Assembly (NCBI GenBank): GCA_001780895.1
Contig: MFJJ01000014.1
Location: forward strand, 1-45,297
Reading direction: 5' to 3'
From: Candidatus Gottesmanbacteria bacterium RIFCSPHIGHO2_01_FULL_46_14
Lineage (GTDB): Bacteria > Patescibacteriota > Microgenomatia > UBA10105 > UBA927
DNA length: 45,297 nt
The notes beneath the pieces were generated by a model, which worked only from the letters and a program-made list of their open reading frames with translations, ran no database searches and had not been told where the DNA came from. Made by a program: the position numbers and the translations under genes. Shown piece after piece: positions 41,651 through 45,297 of this stretch (its first letter is position 1; each line of letters starts with the position of its first letter).

Positions 41651-42740
41651 GATCAATATACTTAATTTTGATAATACTACTTCCGCCGCAAGGTTGACTC
41701 GATGAGTACAGTGTACCGTCGGCGGGCGCCCTGATGACACTACTGGTATTTGACGTCATGTCAAAACCGGTATGGATGCCCCCCGAGTACGCATAGAGCC
41801 AGGGGTAGAGAGTTTTGCCGAATCGCTGCGTTATCCGGATTGGGCCCTCTAGCGGCCAATCCCAGGAACCACTGCCGAATGTTGCGTCAGAATTGGTCTG
41901 TTCGTCGTAGACGGATTTTGATGAAAGGTAACTGCCTGGATCTACCCATGAATTATTTTTACGCACTTCAAAGTGAAGATGGGCGCCCGTGGAACAGCCG
42001 GGATAGCCCGTATTGCCAACCAACGCAATCGGATCGCCTTTCTTAACCGGACCGACTCGCACTGCATCAACAAGCGCCCGTTCAATAGCCTGCTTTTCAG
42101 CCAGAGCTCCCGCAAGCAGTCGCTGATAGACCGACTCATCGTTTCTTGTTTGCTCAAGTAACGTTTGCTTTTCCCGTTTCTGGCGTTCCAGTTCACGGCT
42201 CTGGATCTCCAGTTCTTTTTGGAGCGATTCCTGTTCCAGTCTCTTGTCCTCGCGGAGATTTTTACGCTCACTAAAGTTATTTTGCGTGGCTTTTAACTGA
42301 AACAGAAGTTGCGCATCCTGTTTTTGGACGACCTCGACGTATTTTATGCGAGAGAGAAAATCGGAAAAATTCTGGCTTAAAAATACCGCACCAAACTGTG
42401 AAATTACTTTCCGCTTATAGGATTCCGGAATGCGGTGGAGGACGAGTTCGGATCTGCGATTTAACAGATCTTCCAACCGTTCTATTTCGTCAGCAAGCTG
42501 AACGATTTCAGTAGAAAGTTTGGCAATTGCAGATTGGATACTGGTGATCCGGAGGGTTGTTAATTGGATCTGAGAATTAATGAGCGAAATCTGCTTGGCA
42601 AGGCTGTTCTCTGTATTTTGAAGCTCACTAATCTTATTTTTAAGGTCTTCAATCGTTCTGTTGATGTCACTATCGGCGGCATAAACCCGGGACACAAATA
42701 ATGTGAAAAGGACTATTCCGATAACAAGTAATCGCTTCAT
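41610..42740 (-). CDS. Coiled-coil M23 peptidase with a circularly permuted catalytic domain
   Basis: A 376-residue exported protein next to ftsEX. Residues 1-21 are a signal peptide; about 24-100 and 155-225 form coiled coils like those of EnvC/PcsB. The LytM/M23 domain follows in inverted order: first the normally C-terminal half, VKKGDPIALVGNTGY and STGAHLHFEVR (H254, H256, residues 232-272), then the normally N-terminal half, WPLEGPIRITQRFG, HTGFD (H323, D327), ADGTLYSS and DHGDSTLSFYLH (H374), two residues before the stop. All zinc and catalytic residues of LytM have counterparts. It should hydrolyse peptidoglycan cross-links under FtsEX control. Confidence 0.85.
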   Translation of the reverse strand: MKRLLVIGIVLFTLFVSRVYAADSDINRTIEDLKNKISELQNTENSLAKQISLINSQIQLTTLRITSIQSAIAKLSTEIVQLADEIERLEDLLNRRSELVLHRIPESYKRKVISQFGAVFLSQNFSDFLSRIKYVEVVQKQDAQLLFQLKATQNNFSERKNLREDKRLEQESLQKELEIQSRELERQKREKQTLLEQTRNDESVYQRLLAGALAEKQAIERALVDAVRVGPVKKGDPIALVGNTGYPGCSTGAHLHFEVRKNNSWVDPGSYLSSKSVYDEQTNSDATFGSGSWDWPLEGPIRITQRFGKTLYPWLYAYSGGIHTGFDMTSNTSSVIRAPADGTLYSSSQPCGGSSIIKIKYIDHGDSTLSFYLHVQ

Positions 42741-42747
42741 GCATGGG

Positions 42748-43656
42748 TTAAAACTTGAGATACCTGCCTACCGATACGGCACTTCCGATAATGCCAAGAA
42801 GAAACCCCGTAATAACGAGTATACCAAAAAGCCCGGCACCTGCAGCCAAAAATGTCGTCGATGTGGGATTGGATAAAACGATTACAAATACCGGAATTGC
42901 TTCCAAAAATGACAGCAGGACCGGCCGGAACCAGACGATAAGTCCCATAAGTACCACCCAGGCTGACGTTGCTCCCCAAATACCATATAGTGCCCCTTCC
43001 CAGAGAAACGGCAGGCGAATATACCAACTCGAGGCACCCACAAGTTTTAATATTTCAATTTCGTCACGGCGAAGGGCAATTTTCATACCGATCACCGTCA
43101 TGACGATAAGCAGTGCATCGACAGCAAGTAACCCGGCCAGAACGCCGCCGACAATCTTAATTGCATTGGACCAGGAAATGAGCGCATCAACGACGTCTTT
43201 TTGATAGACGACTTCCTCGATAATGTCACTTTTTTCATCGTATGTTGCGATTGTTTGAGCCAAATCGTCCAGATATTCCGGACCCGTTGCGGAAACCTCG
43301 AGGGACGCCGGAAGAATATCGGATGTCACCATCTCAAGAAGAAGTGGGTCGCTTTGAAAAAGCGTCCGGTAGGTCACAAGCGCTTCTTCTTTGGTTACAT
43401 ATCGCACCGAAGCAGTTTTTCCCGTTGCCTGGAGCGTTGAGGTGAGGCTGGTTGCATCCTCTTTTGTGGCTTTGTCCCGAAAGAAAACGGTAATTTGGGG
43501 TTTGCCTTCAAAATACTGCAATATGACGGCACTCGTTACCGTCGTGAGAAAGAAAAAACCGGTAAGGAGAAACGTAAGAAACATCGCCAAAATTGCCGCC
43601 ATTGCCTGATAAGGCGACCGTCTCATGTGCTGCCAAGCAGTTTTTAGCATTCTCAT
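42748..43656 (-). CDS. ftsX: Cell-division permease protein FtsX
   Basis: A 302-residue membrane protein with the FtsX plan: one helix near the N-terminus (about residues 18-44), an extracytoplasmic domain (about 45-160, with QITVFFRDKATKEDA and YVTKEEAL), then three helices. The RRDEIEILKLVGASSWYIRLPFLWEGALYG segment between helices 2 and 3 is the FtsX/MacB-type loop that contacts the ATPase. It does not pump a solute; it relays ATP hydrolysis to a periplasmic coiled-coil hydrolase activator, here probably the peptidase encoded next. It overlaps ftsE by four bases. Confidence 0.94.
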   Translation of the reverse strand: MRMLKTAWQHMRRSPYQAMAAILAMFLTFLLTGFFFLTTVTSAVILQYFEGKPQITVFFRDKATKEDATSLTSTLQATGKTASVRYVTKEEALVTYRTLFQSDPLLLEMVTSDILPASLEVSATGPEYLDDLAQTIATYDEKSDIIEEVVYQKDVVDALISWSNAIKIVGGVLAGLLAVDALLIVMTVIGMKIALRRDEIEILKLVGASSWYIRLPFLWEGALYGIWGATSAWVVLMGLIVWFRPVLLSFLEAIPVFVIVLSNPTSTTFLAAGAGLFGILVITGFLLGIIGSAVSVGRYLKF

Positions 43657-44348
43657 GTTTTTTTCTTCGATACGTGATAGCGGCCTTTAACCTCATCGCT
43701 ATGAATGGTTCCGTCGTCAAGCGTGAGGGTCCGTTTCTTGCGTTCGTTGACAATCCCGGCGTTGTGCGTAGCCATAATGACCGTTGTCCCAATACTGTTA
43801 ACTTCTTCCAGAATATCAAGAATTTCACCGGCGGTATCCGGATCAAGATTGCCCGTTGGTTCATCGGCCAAGAGTATTTTTGGTCCTCCGACAATAGCCC
43901 GGGCGATACTGACCCGCTGCTGTTCACCGGCGGATAATTGGAGCGGAAATTGACGATATTTGTCTTCGAGATTCACTAGCGACAGAATTTTCATCACGTC
44001 TTTGGCAATTTCTCCTTCAGCTTTGCCCAATACTTCCAAACCTACGGCCACATTTTCATACACGGTTCGATCGGCAAGTAGCTTAAAATCCTGATAGACC
44101 GTGCGTACACGCCGACGAAGATGGTGGATTTGATTAGCCGGAATGGAAGCGATTTTCCACTCGTCGACGAGGAGCGTCCCGCTCGTGGGTACAATATCAC
44201 GCATGATGAGCCTGAGCATGGTAGTTTTACCGGCACCAGAGGGGCCAATGAGGTACACAAATTCACCGTCCGCAATCTCTACGGTAATATCAGAAAGCGC
44301 TCCCCGGTGACCCGGGTAGTGTTTGGAAACATGGTCAAAACGAATCAT
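43653..44348 (-). CDS. ftsE: Cell-division ATP-binding protein FtsE
   Basis: A 231-residue ABC ATPase with Walker A GPSGAGKTTMLR, Q-loop VYQDFKLL, signature LSAGEQQRVSIARA, Walker B ILLADEPTGNLD, and switch His in ATHNAG. The start IRFDHVSKHYPGHRGALSDI is typical of FtsE. It forms the ATPase dimer of FtsEX. The order prfB, ftsE, ftsX, peptidase is shared with many Gram-positive bacteria (known). Confidence 0.96.
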   Translation of the reverse strand: MIRFDHVSKHYPGHRGALSDITVEIADGEFVYLIGPSGAGKTTMLRLIMRDIVPTSGTLLVDEWKIASIPANQIHHLRRRVRTVYQDFKLLADRTVYENVAVGLEVLGKAEGEIAKDVMKILSLVNLEDKYRQFPLQLSAGEQQRVSIARAIVGGPKILLADEPTGNLDPDTAGEILDILEEVNSIGTTVIMATHNAGIVNERKKRTLTLDDGTIHSDEVKGRYHVSKKKT

Positions 44349-44360
44349 TGCGGGTACTGT

Positions 44361-44804
44361 CTACGGAAGAACTTCAACTTTACCAACATCCATGAGCCAA
44401 GAAGCTTTTTCCGCTGCAAATGTTTCTCCCCATACTTTTACGTTCTTTCCGACGTATTCATCTAAATTGACCACCGAAGAAACGAGGTAGGCTGTCTGTG
44501 ATTCGCCGCCCTCCCGCACTAATTTATGTGTTCCCTCTCCGTCAATACCACCTTTTTCCAAGCGGCCCTGGGCAGAATCTTTGAATGTTTTTTCATCCGA
44601 AATACCTGCAACAGTTTCAGTTTTTATGACTCCTTTAGACTGCCCGACTGTTCCCGTCCCGACACCCGATCGGCTCAAAAGATATCCGGTCCCAACGCCT
44701 AAGAGCACAAGAATTCCAAATACTAAAACGAACACTTTTGAAGAATTTTTCGGCGTTGGTTCCTCGAGGGGCTCGAGGGGAGATTGAGATTCAACTTGGT
44801 CCAT
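44361..44804 (-). CDS. Single-span membrane protein with small C-terminal domain
   Basis: A 147-residue protein of unknown function. An acidic, proline-rich N-terminus (residues 1-22) precedes a membrane helix (24-44, VFVLVFGILVLLGVGTGYLL), a glycine-rich linker (45-60), and a C-terminal region. The end, VVNLDEYVGKNVKVWGETFAAEKASWLMDVGKVEV, has the rhythm of an OB-fold such as those in stress-induced YgiW-like or exported nucleic-acid-binding-like domains. It lies between prfB and ftsE, 12 bases before ftsE. Confidence 0.65.
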   Translation of the reverse strand: MDQVESQSPLEPLEEPTPKNSSKVFVLVFGILVLLGVGTGYLLSRSGVGTGTVGQSKGVIKTETVAGISDEKTFKDSAQGRLEKGGIDGEGTHKLVREGGESQTAYLVSSVVNLDEYVGKNVKVWGETFAAEKASWLMDVGKVEVLP

Positions 44805-44823
44805 ATATACGCATTATGGATAC

Positions 44824-45297
44824 TTATGATATTTTTTTCAAGTATGCGATAACGAAGTCTTCAATATCGCCATCAAGTACTCGATCGGTATTGCTTGTTT
44901 CGTATTGCGTACGCAAATCTTTGACCATGTGATACGGATGGAGGACGTAGGAACGGATCTGATTGCCCCACCCCGGTGTTTTGTATACCCCACGAAGTGA
45001 TTTTTCGGTTTCGGCGCGCTTGGCTTCTTCAAGTTCCCAAAGTTTGGCGCGAAGAATCTTTAACGCGTAGTCTCTATTTTGCCCTTGGTAGCGCTGTGCT
45101 TGACTCGTCACGATAATACCGGTGGGTGTATGTTTCAGGCGCACGGCAGTTGAAACTTTATTGACGTTCTGCCCGCCTTTGCCGCCACTTCGGTAAAAAT
45201 CCCATTCCAGATCTTCCTCTTTAAGATCGACCACAGCCCTATCCTCAATAACCGGATATACCTCAACCATCGCAAACGACGTCTGGCGGAGATTATC
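44824..45297 (-). CDS. prfB: Peptide chain release factor 2, C-terminal part (runs off the window)
   Basis: The last 157 residues of RF2. The visible frame begins DNLRQTSFAMVEVYPVI, the usual stretch after the codon-reading loop, and continues through the catalytic GGQ loop YRSGGKGGQNVNKVSTAVRL and the closing LRTQYETSNTDRVLDGDI. The codon-specificity motif and any programmed frameshift site lie beyond base 45297. An RF2 is expected for a genome that uses TGA as a stop, which agrees with the stop usage in this window. Confidence 0.96.
   Translation of the reverse strand, partial: DNLRQTSFAMVEVYPVIEDRAVVDLKEEDLEWDFYRSGGKGGQNVNKVSTAVRLKHTPTGIIVTSQAQRYQGQNRDYALKILRAKLWELEEAKRAETEKSLRGVYKTPGWGNQIRSYVLHPYHMVKDLRTQYETSNTDRVLDGDIEDFVIAYLKKIS

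Noticed and set aside
1..45297. Recoding of TGA as glycine, known in Gracilibacteria and Absconditabacteria
   Set aside because: Many genes end in TGA within ATGA overlaps, and no conserved glycine is encoded by an in-frame TGA in the well-known families.
1..45297. CRISPR array, tRNA, rRNA or riboswitch
   Set aside because: There are no regularly spaced repeats and no gaps long enough to hold a structural RNA; intergenic spaces are at most about 100 bases.

Overview
The window reads as one piece of a bacterial chromosome from the Candidate Phyla Radiation (Patescibacteria), most likely the Microgenomates group. This placement is an inference from gene content, not from a marker search. The evidence is: about 48 tightly packed genes all on the minus strand, mostly with ATGA-type overlaps; a stripped-down TsaB; many integral-membrane GT-C glycosyltransferases; Thr-Pro stalked surface proteins; and a sortase with its own small substrate. 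TGA works as an ordinary stop throughout, so the genetic code is standard. There are no tRNA or rRNA genes, no insertion sequences, no CRISPR array and no phage genes. No gap between genes exceeds about 100 bases.

Read in the direction of transcription (high to low coordinates) there are three blocks. Block A (45297-39259) is housekeeping and envelope: the end of prfB, a small membrane-anchored protein, ftsE, ftsX, a coiled-coil M23 peptidase, a stalked surface protein, a VanZ-like protein, and the tRNA t6A genes tsaE, tsaC and tsaB. The M23 peptidase is the most unusual gene here because its catalytic domain appears circularly permuted. Block B (39251-32526) starts at a strong-looking promoter with an inverted repeat at the predicted start site. 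It encodes a 59-residue excisionase-like DNA-binding protein, a 1556-residue protein joining two GT2 glycosyltransferases, a flippase and a GT4 glycosyltransferase, and two more GT2 enzymes.

Block C (32529-8) starts at a second promoter that seems to give a leaderless rfbF mRNA. Its first part looks like a pathway for a branched, C-methylated CDP-sugar (RfbF, SDR, C-methyltransferase, RmlC-like epimerase, SAF-domain oxidoreductase, two methyltransferases). Then come membrane glycosyltransferases, a secreted glycoside-hydrolase-like protein, a sortase with its LATTG substrate, a CAP-domain protein, the dTDP-rhamnose genes rmlA-C-B-D, a UDP-sugar dehydrogenase, a GDP-mannose-dehydratase-like SDR, polyprenyl-phosphate sugar synthases, five more membrane glycosyltransferases or relatives, a Wzx-type flippase, and finally a TrpR-like repressor.

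Together the genes describe a cell that activates sugars as dTDP-, UDP-, CDP- and probably GDP-derivatives, loads some onto polyprenyl phosphate, flips them across the membrane, and adds them to glycans or surface proteins outside, with sortase anchoring and FtsEX-controlled wall cleavage alongside. A 22-base palindrome occurs three times at gene junctions in block C, one copy directly in front of the TrpR-like repressor gene, which suggests a shared operator.
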